DNA of 64,000 bases from Rubrivivax rivuli. GTDB lineage: Bacteria; Pseudomonadota; Gammaproteobacteria; Burkholderiales; Burkholderiaceae_C. Of this stretch, positions 29,619 to 47,713 are shown piece by piece. The DNA lies in assembly GCF_004016505.1 (NCBI RefSeq), contig NZ_SACR01000001.1, positions 620,001-684,000 on the forward strand, given 5' to 3'. A program made the translations under genes and the position numbers. Under the pieces are notes generated by a model that worked only from the letters and a program-made list of their open reading frames with translations, was not told the origin of the DNA and did no database searches. Every line of letters begins with the position of its first letter. The first letter of the stretch is position 1.

Positions 29619-31844
29619 TCAGCCGCCGGTGGTGAAGCCGCGCAGCCGGTCGTAGAGCTGCGTGGCTCGCTGCGCCGAGGCTTCCACCTCCTGCAGCAGC
29701 GGCGCCACCGAAGGCGCGCCCACGGCGTCGGCGATGTCCATCGCCGCGAGGCTGGCATTGCCCAGGATGGCGCCGAGCACCTCGTCGTGCAGCCGCCCCG
29801 CGCTGCTGGCCTGCACCAGCGAGGCCTCCAGTCGCTGGCGCGCACGCGCTGTCTGCCGCCGGGCGCGCAGATCGTCGAAGACGAAGATGCAGCCCAGCAG
29901 GCTGCCGTCCCGCGCCGGCACGGCTTCGGCGCGCACGGCCACGGGCGTGCCCGGGCCGGCCACCACCCAATCACCGCGCCAGGCCTGGTGGGCCAGCTCG
30001 GCCAGCACCGCCTGCACCCGCGCAGGTTCTTCGAAGAGCAGGGCCACCTCGCTGCCGCTGGCGGGCAGCCCACTTCCGCCCCGCAAGGCGCCGAAGGCCT
30101 GGTTGGCGAAGATCAGCCGGCCGCCCGCGTCGCTCATCAGCACCGGCTCACGCGCTGCATGTACCGTCGCGCGGATCTGCGCCAGCTGGTGCTCGGCGAT
30201 CAGCAGCCGCACGGCGTTGACCTGCACGATGATGTCGACCAGCGCCGTGCCGATGGCGCGTGCCATGCTGCGTTCGGCCAGCGTCCACGGCCGCGCGCTG
30301 CCGCGCACGATCTCCGACCAGGTGGCGAAAGAGCGCCGCGGAGACAGCTGCAGCGGGTCTTGCGGCAGGCCCTGTTCGCCCTCGGTGCCACCCGCCCCGT
30401 CGCCGGCCAGCAGCGCCGCCTTGTCGGGGTTGCCGGCCCACTTCACGGTCTGCAGCTGCTCGGGACGGAACCACATCAGGTATTCAGGCCGCTGCACCGA
30501 GAGCCGCACCGCCATCACCCCGCAGGCCGTGGCCGCCAGGCCGGCCAGCGGCGGGTGCAGCCGGCCCACCGCGGTGCAGCTGAAGGGTGCGCCCTGGTCG
30601 CTGCCCACGGGCTGCGCGTGCAGCCAATCGCACAGCGCGCGCAACTCGCGCGTGGAAGGCACCTCGCCCGTGGTGAGCACGTCGTCGCCGTGGAAGAGCG
30701 CGGCGCCCGTGGCTTCCAGCGGCTGCAGCAATGTCTGCGGGCTGCGCAGCAGTGCGTGCCGCCAGTCGCCTTCGGTGCTGGTGGCCTCGATCAGGCGCTG
30801 TTCCAGGCGCTGCACCATCAGCGCCACCTGCACGTGCGCGTAGTTCTCGATGGCCGCGATGCGCGTGGAGGCCACCTCGGCCAGCAGTTCCACCACCTGG
30901 CGCAAGGCCAGGCTCAGGTGGCGGGGCTGGTAGTGGTGGGCGGCGATCAGGCCCCACAGCCGCCCTTCGCGCACGAGCGCGGCCACCAGCGTGCCGGTGA
31001 CGCCCATGTTCTTGAGGTACTGCAGGTGCAGCGGGCTCATGCTGCGCAGGTGGCACATCGACATGTCCAGCGCCTCGCCGCTGTCGGGCCGCATGGGCGG
31101 CACCAGCGGCGAAGGCGTGTAGTGCACGTCGGCCAGCACGCGCACGCGCATGCGCAGGTAGAGCTCACGCGCGCGCTGCGGGATGTCGGTGGCCGGGTAG
31201 TGGTGGCCGAGCAGCGGTTCCAGTTCAGGCTTCTTGGCCTCGGCGAAGATCTCGCCGTGGCCGTCGGGGTCGAAGCGGTAGACCATCACGCGGTCGTAGC
31301 CGGTGAGCTCGCGCAGCACCTGCACCACGGCCTCGCACAGGCCGTTCAGCGTGCCGGCGGCCGAGAAGCGCTGCACCGCAGCGGCGATGCTGCGCGCGCC
31401 GTGCGGGCTGTGCGGGTCGGTGAGGCTGGCGGCGACGGCCTTGCCGCCGCCCAGGCCCACACCGCGGTCGACGGGCTCGAGTTCCAGCACCAGGCCGCCG
31501 CCGGGCGGCTGGTGCAGCGTGCCCTCGAAGTAGCGCCGCTCGCGGCCCTGGCCGCTGTGGCAGCGCAGCGGCAGCGGCACTTCGCCCAGGCCGGCCAGGC
31601 GGGGCAGGTGGTGGCGCACCACCTCGGCCACGTCGCCGCCCAGCAGCGCCAGCGGCCGGCCCAGCAAGGCCTGGGCTTCCAGGCCCAGCAGGGCGGCGGT
31701 GTTCTGGCTGGCCTGCAGCACCGGCAGGCCAGCAGCGGCCTGCAAAAGCAGCAGCACACCGTGGGGCTGGACCGAGCCCGCCAGATGGATCAGCTCTCGT
31801 TCGCAGTTGCTCAGGGTGGCCTGGCCGAAGGCGGGGCTGTCCAT
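29619..31844 (-). CDS. Bacteriophytochrome (PAS-GAF-PHY-PAS) with truncated, apparently non-catalytic output
   Basis: This 741-aa red/far-red photoreceptor has a PAS domain with the biliverdin-attachment Cys14 (TLSNCERELIHLAGSVQPHG). A GAF domain follows with the chromophore-contact motif PATDIPQRARELY and YTPSPLVPP, then a PHY domain whose tongue has WFRPEQLQTVKWAG and PRRSFATWSE. A second PAS-like domain (about 550 to 660) and an alpha-helical tail of about 70 residues complete it. The tail resembles a dimerisation/phosphotransfer helix pair (LHDEVLGAILGNASL), but no HATPase_c domain exists: no N, G1 or G2 box is seen before the stop. It may signal through partner proteins rather than by its own kinase. 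Confidence 0.92.
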   Translation of the reverse strand: MDSPAFGQATLSNCERELIHLAGSVQPHGVLLLLQAAAGLPVLQASQNTAALLGLEAQALLGRPLALLGGDVAEVVRHHLPRLAGLGEVPLPLRCHSGQGRERRYFEGTLHQPPGGGLVLELEPVDRGVGLGGGKAVAASLTDPHSPHGARSIAAAVQRFSAAGTLNGLCEAVVQVLRELTGYDRVMVYRFDPDGHGEIFAEAKKPELEPLLGHHYPATDIPQRARELYLRMRVRVLADVHYTPSPLVPPMRPDSGEALDMSMCHLRSMSPLHLQYLKNMGVTGTLVAALVREGRLWGLIAAHHYQPRHLSLALRQVVELLAEVASTRIAAIENYAHVQVALMVQRLEQRLIEATSTEGDWRHALLRSPQTLLQPLEATGAALFHGDDVLTTGEVPSTRELRALCDWLHAQPVGSDQGAPFSCTAVGRLHPPLAGLAATACGVMAVRLSVQRPEYLMWFRPEQLQTVKWAGNPDKAALLAGDGAGGTEGEQGLPQDPLQLSPRRSFATWSEIVRGSARPWTLAERSMARAIGTALVDIIVQVNAVRLLIAEHQLAQIRATVHAAREPVLMSDAGGRLIFANQAFGALRGGSGLPASGSEVALLFEEPARVQAVLAELAHQAWRGDWVVAGPGTPVAVRAEAVPARDGSLLGCIFVFDDLRARRQTARARQRLEASLVQASSAGRLHDEVLGAILGNASLAAMDIADAVGAPSVAPLLQEVEASAQRATQLYDRLRGFTTGG

Positions 31845-31937
31845 CGGCCCAAGGTAGCACAGGGCCGCCCCGCGGGGCTGATCGTTATCAAGGAGAAAGG
31901 CTGCGCGTGAACCCTTGGCCGGCGGCCCTCCGCCGGG

Positions 31938-32465
31938 TCACTCGAGCAGCGATCGCAGCATCCAGGCCGTCTGCTCGTGCACCGTCAGGCGCTGCGTCAG
32001 CAGGTCGGCGGTGGGCTCGTCGCTGGCGGCATCGGCCAGCGGGAAGATGCTGCGCGCCGTGCGTGCCACGGCCTCATGGCCGTCGACGAGGATCTGCACC
32101 ATCTGCAGCGCCTTGGGCGGCAGCGCCGGGGCATCCGGCAGCGTGCTCAGTGCGGTGAACTGCTGGTAGCTGCCGGGCGCCGCATGGCCCAGGCTGCGGA
32201 TGCGCTCGGCGATGGGGTCGACCGCATTCCACAGCTCGGTGTATTGCGCCATGAACATGGCGTGCAGGCTGTTGAACATCGGGCCCGTCACGTTCCAGTG
32301 GAAGTTGTGGGTGGTGAGGTAGAGCGTGTAGGTGTCGGCCAGCAGGCGGCTCAGGCCAGCGGCGATGGCGCCGCGGTCATGCTCGCTGATGCCGATGTTG
32401 ATGAGTGCGCCGCCGGTCGTGGCGGCCACCGCGCCGGCTTTCTTGCCGCTGGATTTCTTGGCCAT
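31938..32465 (-). CDS. dps: Dps-family DNA-binding ferritin
   Basis: This 175-aa protein matches Dps. After a Lys-rich N-terminal tail ([11 protein letters not shown]), probably used for DNA contact, the ferritin-like helices carry the inter-subunit ferroxidase ligands in [14 protein letters not shown] and [17 protein letters not shown]. Dps oxidises Fe(II) with hydrogen peroxide and packs DNA under stress. The gene closes the oxyR-katG block. A good ribosome site (GGGAGAA) precedes the ATG. An intrinsic terminator stops only 27 bases upstream of the start codon, so expression probably depends on a very short leader or on read-through from katG. Confidence 0.95.
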   Translation of the reverse strand: MAKKSSGKKAGAVAATTGGALINIGISEHDRGAIAAGLSRLLADTYTLYLTTHNFHWNVTGPMFNSLHAMFMAQYTELWNAVDPIAERIRSLGHAAPGSYQQFTALSTLPDAPALPPKALQMVQILVDGHEAVARTARSIFPLADAASDEPTADLLTQRLTVHEQTAWMLRSLLE

Positions 32466-32492
32466 GCTGGGTTCTCCCGAAAGTGAAAAACA

Positions 32493-32520
32493 ACCCCCGG
32501 ACTCTAGCGAAGCCGGGGGT
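32493..32520 (-). terminator. Intrinsic terminator between the katG unit and dps
   Basis: On the minus strand ACCCCCGG (32520-32513) pairs with CCGGGGGT (32500-32493) around a 12-base loop. The run TTGTTTTTCAC follows. The structure is a good rho-independent terminator for the katG transcript, placed immediately ahead of the dps ribosome-binding site. Confidence 0.85.
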
Positions 32521-32556
32521 CGGGTTCTGTGCCCCGGGGCACAGTGGCGCCGGGCC

Positions 32557-32654
32557 TCAGGCCCAGGGCGCAGCGGGGCCTGGGGGTGCCGCCACCAGCA
32601 GGGTGAAACCCCCTGCGGCGATGACAGCGCCGACGGCGCGGCGCAGCAGCTTCA

Positions 32655-32655
<1 letters not shown>
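32557..32655 (-). CDS. Small hydrophobic peptide coupled to katG
   Basis: This 32-codon frame starts with the ATG that overlaps the katG stop codon (TGATG). It encodes a basic N-terminus (MKLLRRAVG), one hydrophobic segment long enough to cross a membrane (about residues 7 to 24), and a Pro-rich end. It is followed by the terminator at 32493-32520, so it lies on the katG transcript. Reasons for caution are its small size and low-complexity composition. No family is recognised. If translated, it would be a single-span membrane micropeptide made with catalase-peroxidase. Confidence 0.4.
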
Positions 32656-35006
<2,351 letters not shown>

Positions 35007-35023
35007 TCACCCGCAGGCTGCGC

Positions 35024-35947
35024 TCAGGCCGTCAGCCGCGTCACACCCGGCAGCGGGCAGGCGTAGATGGCGTTGCGCAGCGCGGCGATGGCCTCGTAGC
35101 GCGGGAAGGTGCGGCGCCAGGCCAGCACCACGCGGCGCGTGGGTGCCGGCGCGGTGAAGGGCACATAGCGGATGTGCGCCTGCACCTCGGCCGGCACGCT
35201 GAGCTGTGGCACCACTGTCACGCCCATGCCCGAGGCCACCATGTACTTGATGGTCTCCAGGCTGCTGCCCTCGAAGCTCTTGCGGATGCCCTCCGCATTG
35301 CTGGCAAAACGTGCGTACTCGGGGCAGACCTCCAGCACGTGGTCGCGGAAGCAGTGGCCGGTGCCCAGCAGCAGCATGGTCTCGTTCTTCAGCTCTTCGG
35401 CGGTCACCGAGGCACGCTGCGCGAACGGGTGGCCCGCAGGCACGGCGGCCATGAAGGGCTCGTCGTACAGCGGTGCCACGGCCAGGCCGGTGTCGGGGAA
35501 GGGCTCGGCCATGATGGCGGCATCCAGCTCGCCGGTGCGCAGCATGTCCAGCAGCTTGGCGGTGAAGTTCTCCTGCAGCATCAGCGGCATCTGCGGCACG
35601 GTGGCGATGGCGTTCTTCACCAGGTCGGGCAGCAGGTAGGGGCCGATGGTGTAGATCACGCCCAGGCGCAGCGGGCCGCTCACCGGGTCTTTGCCGAGCT
35701 TGGCGATCTCGCGGATGGCCTGTGCCTGCTCGATGACCTGCTGCGCCTGGCGCACGATCTGATCGCCCAAGGGCGTGACGCTCACTTCCGAGGCGCCGCG
35801 CTCGAAGATCTTCACGTCGAGTTCTTCCTCCAGCTTCTTGATCGCCACGCTCAGCGTGGGCTGGCTCACGAAGCAGGCTTCGGCAGCGCGGCCGAAGTGC
35901 CGTTCACGCGCCACGGCGACGATGTACTTGAGCTCGGTCAGGGTCAT
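35024..35947 (-). CDS. oxyR: Hydrogen-peroxide-sensing LysR-type regulator OxyR
   Basis: This 307-aa LysR-family protein has the N-terminal helix-turn-helix ([20 protein letters not shown], then [17 protein letters not shown]) and a C-terminal sensor domain. The redox pair is present in [16 protein letters not shown]: Cys199 and Cys208, the same numbers and nine-residue spacing as E. coli OxyR. Peroxide forms a disulfide between them and turns the protein into an activator. It lies between recG and katG on the same strand, and a matching site lies before katG. katG and dps are the obvious targets. Confidence 0.97.
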   Translation of the reverse strand: MTLTELKYIVAVARERHFGRAAEACFVSQPTLSVAIKKLEEELDVKIFERGASEVSVTPLGDQIVRQAQQVIEQAQAIREIAKLGKDPVSGPLRLGVIYTIGPYLLPDLVKNAIATVPQMPLMLQENFTAKLLDMLRTGELDAAIMAEPFPDTGLAVAPLYDEPFMAAVPAGHPFAQRASVTAEELKNETMLLLGTGHCFRDHVLEVCPEYARFASNAEGIRKSFEGSSLETIKYMVASGMGVTVVPQLSVPAEVQAHIRYVPFTAPAPTRRVVLAWRRTFPRYEAIAALRNAIYACPLPGVTRLTA

Positions 35948-35986
35948 GGGGTTGATTCTCCTTTGCGCGGCGCCGCGGGCGGGGTC

Positions 35987-40356
<4,370 letters not shown>

Positions 40357-40372
40357 CGCCGCGGCGGCAGCT

Positions 40373-41056
40373 TCACCAGAACTGCCAGTTCCCCGTCATC
40401 ACCACCCACACGCCCAGCACGCTGTTGGTGACGGCATGCGCCAGCACTGCGGCCCAGAGCTTGCCAGTGCGGATGTAGAGCCAGGCGTAGGCCAGGCCCG
40501 CCACGATGGCGGCCAGCCACAGGGTGTGCGCTAGCACGAAGACGAAGGTGCTCAGCACCACTGCGCGCAGGCCCACCTGCGCGGGCGACACGCTCTCGAA
40601 GACCGGCTGCTGGATCCAGCGCATGAGAAAGCTGCGCCAGAACAGCTCTTCCATCACCGGCACCACCAGCGCCGCGCCGGCGATGCGTACGGCGATCAGC
40701 GCCCAGTCGAGCCCGCCCGTGGCGGTGCGCGGCACGAAGGGCTCGGTGCTGGCGGTGGACAGGTTCATCCACGGCGCGTCCAGGTTCACCCACAGCACGA
40801 AGACCGCCACGCCCACGGCGATGGCGAACAGCGCCTCGCGCAGCGTCAGCCAGGTCTGGCGCGAGATCTCGCCGTACTCGCGCCACCACAGCGCAAGCAG
40901 CAGCGCCGTGCCGCCGGCCTGCAGCGCATAGAGCCAACGGGTGTCGAAGCCCCAGCTGCCATCGGTGGGCGCATGGCCGCGCAAGGCCAGCACGGCCATG
41001 AAGAAGACAAAGGGCGCCACGCGCACCAGCGCCGAGCGGCGAAACCGCAGGTCCAT
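40373..41056 (-). CDS. CAAX-protease-like membrane protein (PEP-CTERM-associated type)
   Basis: This 227-aa protein has about seven hydrophobic helices and the CPBP/CAAX-protease motifs: EELFWRSFLMRW (paired Glu and Arg), FVLAHTLWLAAIVAGLAYAW and LAHAVTNSVLG. The pattern fits the TIGR03008 group, membrane proteins described as related to CAAX prenyl proteases and found in genomes with exosortase/PEP-CTERM systems. Two PEP-CTERM proteins in this window agree with that context. Its true substrate is unknown. ATG at 41056 is chosen over a GTG two codons upstream. Confidence 0.85.
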   Translation of the reverse strand: MDLRFRRSALVRVAPFVFFMAVLALRGHAPTDGSWGFDTRWLYALQAGGTALLLALWWREYGEISRQTWLTLREALFAIAVGVAVFVLWVNLDAPWMNLSTASTEPFVPRTATGGLDWALIAVRIAGAALVVPVMEELFWRSFLMRWIQQPVFESVSPAQVGLRAVVLSTFVFVLAHTLWLAAIVAGLAYAWLYIRTGKLWAAVLAHAVTNSVLGVWVVMTGNWQFW

Positions 41057-41086
41057 CACCACCTCGAAATCAGCAGATCGCAGACA

Positions 41087-41944
41087 TCAGGATTTGGCCG
41101 AACGGTCCAGCGCCGAGCGCGCCCCGTCGAACTGGCCCAGGGTCTGCACCAGGAAGGGCAGCACCGGCTGCAGCGCCGTGAACAGCGTGTGCGGCGGGTT
41201 GGCCACGAAGACGCTGCTGCCCAGCATGCCGAAGCCGCGCTCGTCGGCTTGCGCTACGGTCAGCTGCGCGTGCAGCCAGCCCTTCTTGCCGGCGCTGTCG
41301 GCCGTGGCTTTCAAGCGCGGCGGCAGCTGCGCGGCTTCCAGCAGCTGCAGCTGCGGCAGCCAGATCACCACCACGGCGTCGGCAAAACGCTCCAGCGCCT
41401 CGCGCAGCGCGGCCAGCGTGCGCGCGTAGTCGGTCTTGATCTCGTAGGGCGGGTCGATCAACACCACGCCACGCCGCGTGGGCGGCGGCAGCTGCGATTT
41501 CAGCGAGCCGTACCCGTCGGCCAGCTTGACCTCGATGCCCGGCATGTCGCCCAGGTAGCTCGCCAGGATCTTGTGGTCGGTGGGGTGCATCTCGAAGAGG
41601 CGCAGCTGGTCTTGCGGGCGCATCAGCATCTGCGCGATGGCCGGCGAGCCGGGGTACTGCGTGATGCGCGGGCCGCCGTTGAAGGCGCGCACCAGCGTCA
41701 CCAGTTCGGCCAGGGGTTCGGGCAGGTCGGGGCGATCCAGCAGTTTGGCGATGCCGAGTTCGAACTCGCCGCGCTTCTTGGCGTACTCGCCTTCCAGTGA
41801 ATAACCCCCGGCGCCGGCGTGGGTGTCGATGTAGCGCCAGCCCTTGTCTTTCTGGTTCATGTGCTGCAGCACGAGGGCCAGCACGGTGTGTTTGAGCACG
41901 TCGGCGTGGTTGCCGGCGTGGAAGGCGTGTCGGTAGGCGAGCAC
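41087..41944 (-). CDS. rlmJ: 23S rRNA (adenine2030-N6)-methyltransferase
   Basis: This 285-aa SAM-dependent enzyme methylates A2030 of 23S rRNA. It opens MLAYRHAFHAGNHADVLKH, the family start, followed by the SAM-site segment YIDTHAGAGGYSL. The amino-methylase motif is VVLIDPPYE with the NPPY-type catalytic DPPY. VIWLPQLQ and the C-terminal GSSVFVANPPHTL also fit RlmJ. Length is typical. It lies 30 bases upstream of the CAAX-protease-like gene on the same strand. Confidence 0.96.
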   Translation of the reverse strand: MLAYRHAFHAGNHADVLKHTVLALVLQHMNQKDKGWRYIDTHAGAGGYSLEGEYAKKRGEFELGIAKLLDRPDLPEPLAELVTLVRAFNGGPRITQYPGSPAIAQMLMRPQDQLRLFEMHPTDHKILASYLGDMPGIEVKLADGYGSLKSQLPPPTRRGVVLIDPPYEIKTDYARTLAALREALERFADAVVVIWLPQLQLLEAAQLPPRLKATADSAGKKGWLHAQLTVAQADERGFGMLGSSVFVANPPHTLFTALQPVLPFLVQTLGQFDGARSALDRSAKS

Positions 41945-42223
41945 GTCAGGCCTGCCCGTGGGCCCGAAGGTGCTGACACACGCCTCGGGGGCCGCGAACG
42001 AAGTGAGCTTGGGGCAGATTCATGCAGCGATGGTGCCACGGGCGCACCGGCCCGCGGCCAGGGCTGCGTCAAGGGCTGCGTCAAGGGCACCCCGCCACCG
42101 GCCGAAGCGCGCGCAATTTCCCGCGCCATCGGCCCTGGTTGTGCAGTGCGCCACATTCGGCCCTGGCGCCCCCCGGGGCCATGGGGGCGGGCTCGCCGGG
42201 CCTTGGGTTAGCCTGCGCGCCCC

Positions 42224-42787
42224 ATGGATGCCCTGATCCCCGACCAACCCGCCGGCTTGCCGCTTGGCGAGGCTGGTTTTGATGTGGCCGCCCACTGGCC
42301 CCTGCTCTACACCGAGCTGCGCCGCCTGGCAGCGCGCCTGATGTCCCAGGAGCGTTCGGGCCACACGCTGTCGCCCACCGCCCTGGTGCACGAGGCCTGG
42401 CTCAAGCTCAGCGCAGGCGAGCGCCCGCTGCAGCTGGCCGACCGCAGCCACTTCATGGCGCTCTCGGCGCGCGCCATGCGGCACATCCTGGTGAACCACG
42501 CCAATGCGCGCCGGGCGGCCAAACGCCAGGGCGACGTGCCGCACGTGACGGTGTCGCTGGCCGACGCCGCGCCCTGCCCGGCCGCCGGCCCCGAAGAGCT
42601 GCTGGCCATCGACCAGGCGCTGTCGCAGCTGGCCGCCGAAGACGCCCGCGCCGCCCAGGTGGCGGAGATGAAGGTCTTCGCCGGGCTGGACGTGGGCGAG
42701 ATCGCCGCGGCCCTGCAAGTGAGCGAGCCCACGGTCAAGCGCGACTGGGTCTACGCCCGCGCTCGCCTGGCGCAGCTGATGACCTGA
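42224..42787 (+). CDS. ECF-type RNA polymerase sigma factor (kinase-linked group)
   Basis: This 187-aa protein has sigma region 2-like sequence (LYTELRRLAARLMSQERSGHTLSPTALVHEAWLKL) and a region 4 helix-turn-helix (GLDVGEIAAALQVSEPTVKRDWVYARARLAQL). It fits the ECF subgroup often encoded next to serine/threonine kinases (TIGR02999-like). The kinase gene follows after 53 bases, and kinase control of sigma activity is a plausible inference. There is no anti-sigma gene nearby. Its target promoters are not identified. The 279-base gap before it holds only GC-rich DNA with a tandem 12-bp repeat GGGCTGCGTCAA. Confidence 0.9.
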   Translation: MDALIPDQPAGLPLGEAGFDVAAHWPLLYTELRRLAARLMSQERSGHTLSPTALVHEAWLKLSAGERPLQLADRSHFMALSARAMRHILVNHANARRAAKRQGDVPHVTVSLADAAPCPAAGPEELLAIDQALSQLAAEDARAAQVAEMKVFAGLDVGEIAAALQVSEPTVKRDWVYARARLAQLMT

Positions 42788-42840
42788 GACACCCCGGAAG
42801 CACGCCGAAGCACGCCCGCGACACGCCGAGACCCCTGTTC

Positions 42841-45648
<2,808 letters not shown>

Positions 45649-45675
45649 GGCCGCCCGGCCCCGGCCCGGCCTGGT

Positions 45676-46575
45676 TCAGGGCGCCATGGGCTTGCGCCGT
45701 TGCCCTGCCAGCAGGCCGGTGATGGCCAGCGCCGCGAGCAGCAGCGTGCCGGGTTCGGGAACGGCGGCTGGCACGACGGCCAGCCCGTTCCACCCGCCTG
45801 CGAAGCCGCTGCTCAGTTCCGTGGCCGCACCCGTGAGGGTGTTGATGGACAGGAACGCGGTCACCGTGTTGCCGGTCGAGGCTTCGGTTCTGGACCCACC
45901 ACCGTAGAAGACGCCATCGTCGGCGTCGTAGGCCAGGTCGGCAATGGTGTCGGCCAAGGTGGAGCCCACCAGGGTCTGCGCGGCGGTGGCGGGGTCCAGG
46001 CGCACGAGCTGGGAGGCGCTGTTGCTGCCGGCGGTGATGAGCGCGGCGAACAGCGCACCGCCAGCGCCAAAACCCAGGCTGCGGTACTGGATGTTGGGGT
46101 CGCTCACGCTGGGCAGTGCGCCGATGCGTGTGGCGGCGCCCGTGACGAGGTCGAGGGTGTACAGCGAGCGGTCGGGTCCGTTGTTCACCCCGTACATGCG
46201 GCCGCTGGCCGCGTCGTAGGCGATCGCGTCGATGCGACGCGCCGGACCACTGTTGGTGACGATGCCGTTGATCAGCGGCAGGTCGGTGAGGGTGGCCGTG
46301 GCGGCATCGATCACCGCCAGGTTGGTTTGCACCACGTTGCCCACCTGCTGCTGCACCAGGCCGTAGAGCGTCGTGCCCACGGCGGTCATGTCGATCACGG
46401 CGCGGCCGCTGGCGGCCGTCAGCATGGTTCCGACCAAGGTGGCGGAACCGTCGACCTTGTTCAGGGTGTAGAGCGAGTTGCTGTTGCTGGCGTAGACGAC
46501 ACCGGCCGAAACCTGGGCGGTGGCGCCAAGAAGGGCGGCCGCCGCGGCGGCACGGAACAAGGGGCTGTGGATCAT
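45676..46575 (-). CDS. PEP-CTERM sorting-domain protein with beta-propeller-like repeats
   Basis: This 299-aa exported protein has a signal peptide (LFRAAAAAALLGATAQVSA), a mature domain with repeated blade-like segments (VYASNSNSLYTLNKVDGSAT, GTTLYGLVQ, RSLYTLDLVTGAATRIGALP, LVRLDPATAAQTLVGSTL), and the C-terminal signal VPEPGTLLLAALA, a hydrophobic stretch, then GQRRKP. This is the second PEP-CTERM protein in the window. It converges on the kinase gene 27 bases away. ATG at 46575 starts the signal peptide; a longer frame to 46710 is rejected. Function of the mature domain is unknown; surface or matrix location is inferred from the sorting signal. Confidence 0.88.
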   Translation of the reverse strand: MIHSPLFRAAAAAALLGATAQVSAGVVYASNSNSLYTLNKVDGSATLVGTMLTAASGRAVIDMTAVGTTLYGLVQQQVGNVVQTNLAVIDAATATLTDLPLINGIVTNSGPARRIDAIAYDAASGRMYGVNNGPDRSLYTLDLVTGAATRIGALPSVSDPNIQYRSLGFGAGGALFAALITAGSNSASQLVRLDPATAAQTLVGSTLADTIADLAYDADDGVFYGGGSRTEASTGNTVTAFLSINTLTGAATELSSGFAGGWNGLAVVPAAVPEPGTLLLAALAITGLLAGQRRKPMAP

Positions 46576-46649
46576 GGGGGCGCTCTCGGTGTGGGAAGGG
46601 GTCACCCTGCAAAGCAGGGCACCTGAGCCCAGGAGCTCATCGGCGGCGG

Positions 46650-46677
46650 CCGGCCCCCCGCAGCCACGGGGGGCCGG
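46650..46677. terminator. Strong GC hairpin between prophage and PEP-CTERM gene
   Basis: CCGGCCCCCCG (46650-46660) pairs perfectly with CGGGGGGCCGG (46667-46677) around CAGCCA. It lies upstream of the PEP-CTERM gene and past the end of the minus-strand phage genes, so it may stop phage read-through. No T tract follows on either strand. It would otherwise be a leader hairpin of the PEP-CTERM mRNA. Confidence 0.5.
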
Positions 46678-46790
46678 GCTGATGCCGCGCGCGAAAAATT
46701 CGGCCCGCAAGTGAGATAAACCGCAGACCGGCCTTCTTTCCCAGGCGGCAAGGAAATTGCCGAGGAGGAAAGAGGCGGCGGCCAGGATGC

Positions 46791-47579
46791 TCAGAACAGG
46801 CCGGGCGGGTCAGCGCTCCGCGGCCAGCTGTAGATGATCAGCTCCTGCCTGGCTGCCCGGTTCTGGCCACCACCGACCGTGTAGTCGATGCTCAGCTCCT
46901 CCAGCTCGAAGCCAGCAAAGCAGGCGCGTATGTCGGGGTGGTCGTTGATGCTCAGCACGGCCTTGCCCTTGATCGAAGCCAGCTTCTCAGCCAGCCGCTC
47001 GTATTCGGACCAGGGGAAGGGCACCCCGTATCCCTCGGTCTGCCAGTAGGGCGGATCGAGGTAGAAGAGCGTGTGCGGCCGGTCGTACCGATCCACGCAC
47101 GTGCCCCAGTCCAGATGCTCGACGAAGGCGCCAGCAAGGCGAAGGTGGGCAGCGCTGAGGTTCTCCTCGATGCGCAGCAGATTGATCGGGCCGCCAGTGG
47201 TAGCCGTGCCCCATGTCTGGCCGTCGACGCGGCCGCCGAAGGCCTGCTGCTGCAGGTAAAAGAACCTAGCGGCCCGCTGCACATCGGTCAGGGTCTCAGG
47301 CGGCGTGGCCTGGGTCCACTTGAAGACCTCGCGCGAGCTGAGCGCCCACTTGAACTGCCTGACGAACTCTTCCAGGTGGTGCTTCACGACCCTGTAGAGG
47401 TTCACCAGCTCGCCATTCACGTCGTTGATCACTTCCACCTCGGCGGGCGGGCGCATGAAGAACAAAGCGGCGCCGCCGGCGAACACCTCAACGTAGCAGG
47501 TGTGCGGCGGAAAGCGGTTGATCAGGGTCTCGGCGAGCCGCCGCTTACCCCCGATCCACGGGATGATGGGTTGTGCCAT
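46791..47579 (-). CDS. Phage-type D12-class DNA adenine methylase
   Basis: This 262-aa protein is a Dam-like N6-adenine methyltransferase. It starts MAQPIIPWIGGKRRLAETLI with the SAM-binding FVEVFAGGAALFF-type segment (here YVEVFAGGAALFF) and has the catalytic motif FYLDPPYWQTEGYG. AVLSINDHPDIRACFAGF matches the C-terminal part of phage enzymes. It is the last of four minus-strand genes of a Mu-like prophage remnant and probably protected phage DNA from restriction or modified a regulatory site. ATG at 47579 is chosen; the frame continues upstream to 47888 through unrelated sequence. The gene appears intact. Confidence 0.9.
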   Translation of the reverse strand: MAQPIIPWIGGKRRLAETLINRFPPHTCYVEVFAGGAALFFMRPPAEVEVINDVNGELVNLYRVVKHHLEEFVRQFKWALSSREVFKWTQATPPETLTDVQRAARFFYLQQQAFGGRVDGQTWGTATTGGPINLLRIEENLSAAHLRLAGAFVEHLDWGTCVDRYDRPHTLFYLDPPYWQTEGYGVPFPWSEYERLAEKLASIKGKAVLSINDHPDIRACFAGFELEELSIDYTVGGGQNRAARQELIIYSWPRSADPPGLF

Positions 47580-47713
47580 CGAGTGCTCCGGTACATCCTC
47601 GGCCCGCCTCGCGAGGCGGCAGGGCCTTGGCTGGGAAGCAGCTCCTACTGCTGACTGGCGGCTGGATGAGGTGTTACCGCACCTCAGCCAGTCGCCCTGT
47701 TCTTTACGGCCGC

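Noticed and set aside
42063..42092. Tandem 12-bp repeat GGGCTGCGTCAA before the sigma factor gene
   Set aside because: Only two copies, no dyad and no clear position relative to a promoter; listed as background.
46745..46761. Sigma-54 promoter for the second PEP-CTERM gene
   Set aside because: GG-N10-GC is present on the minus strand, but the match to the consensus is poorer. The element is a simple inverted repeat (GGCAA-N5-TTGCC), and it lies about 170 bases from the start codon, next to the phage boundary.
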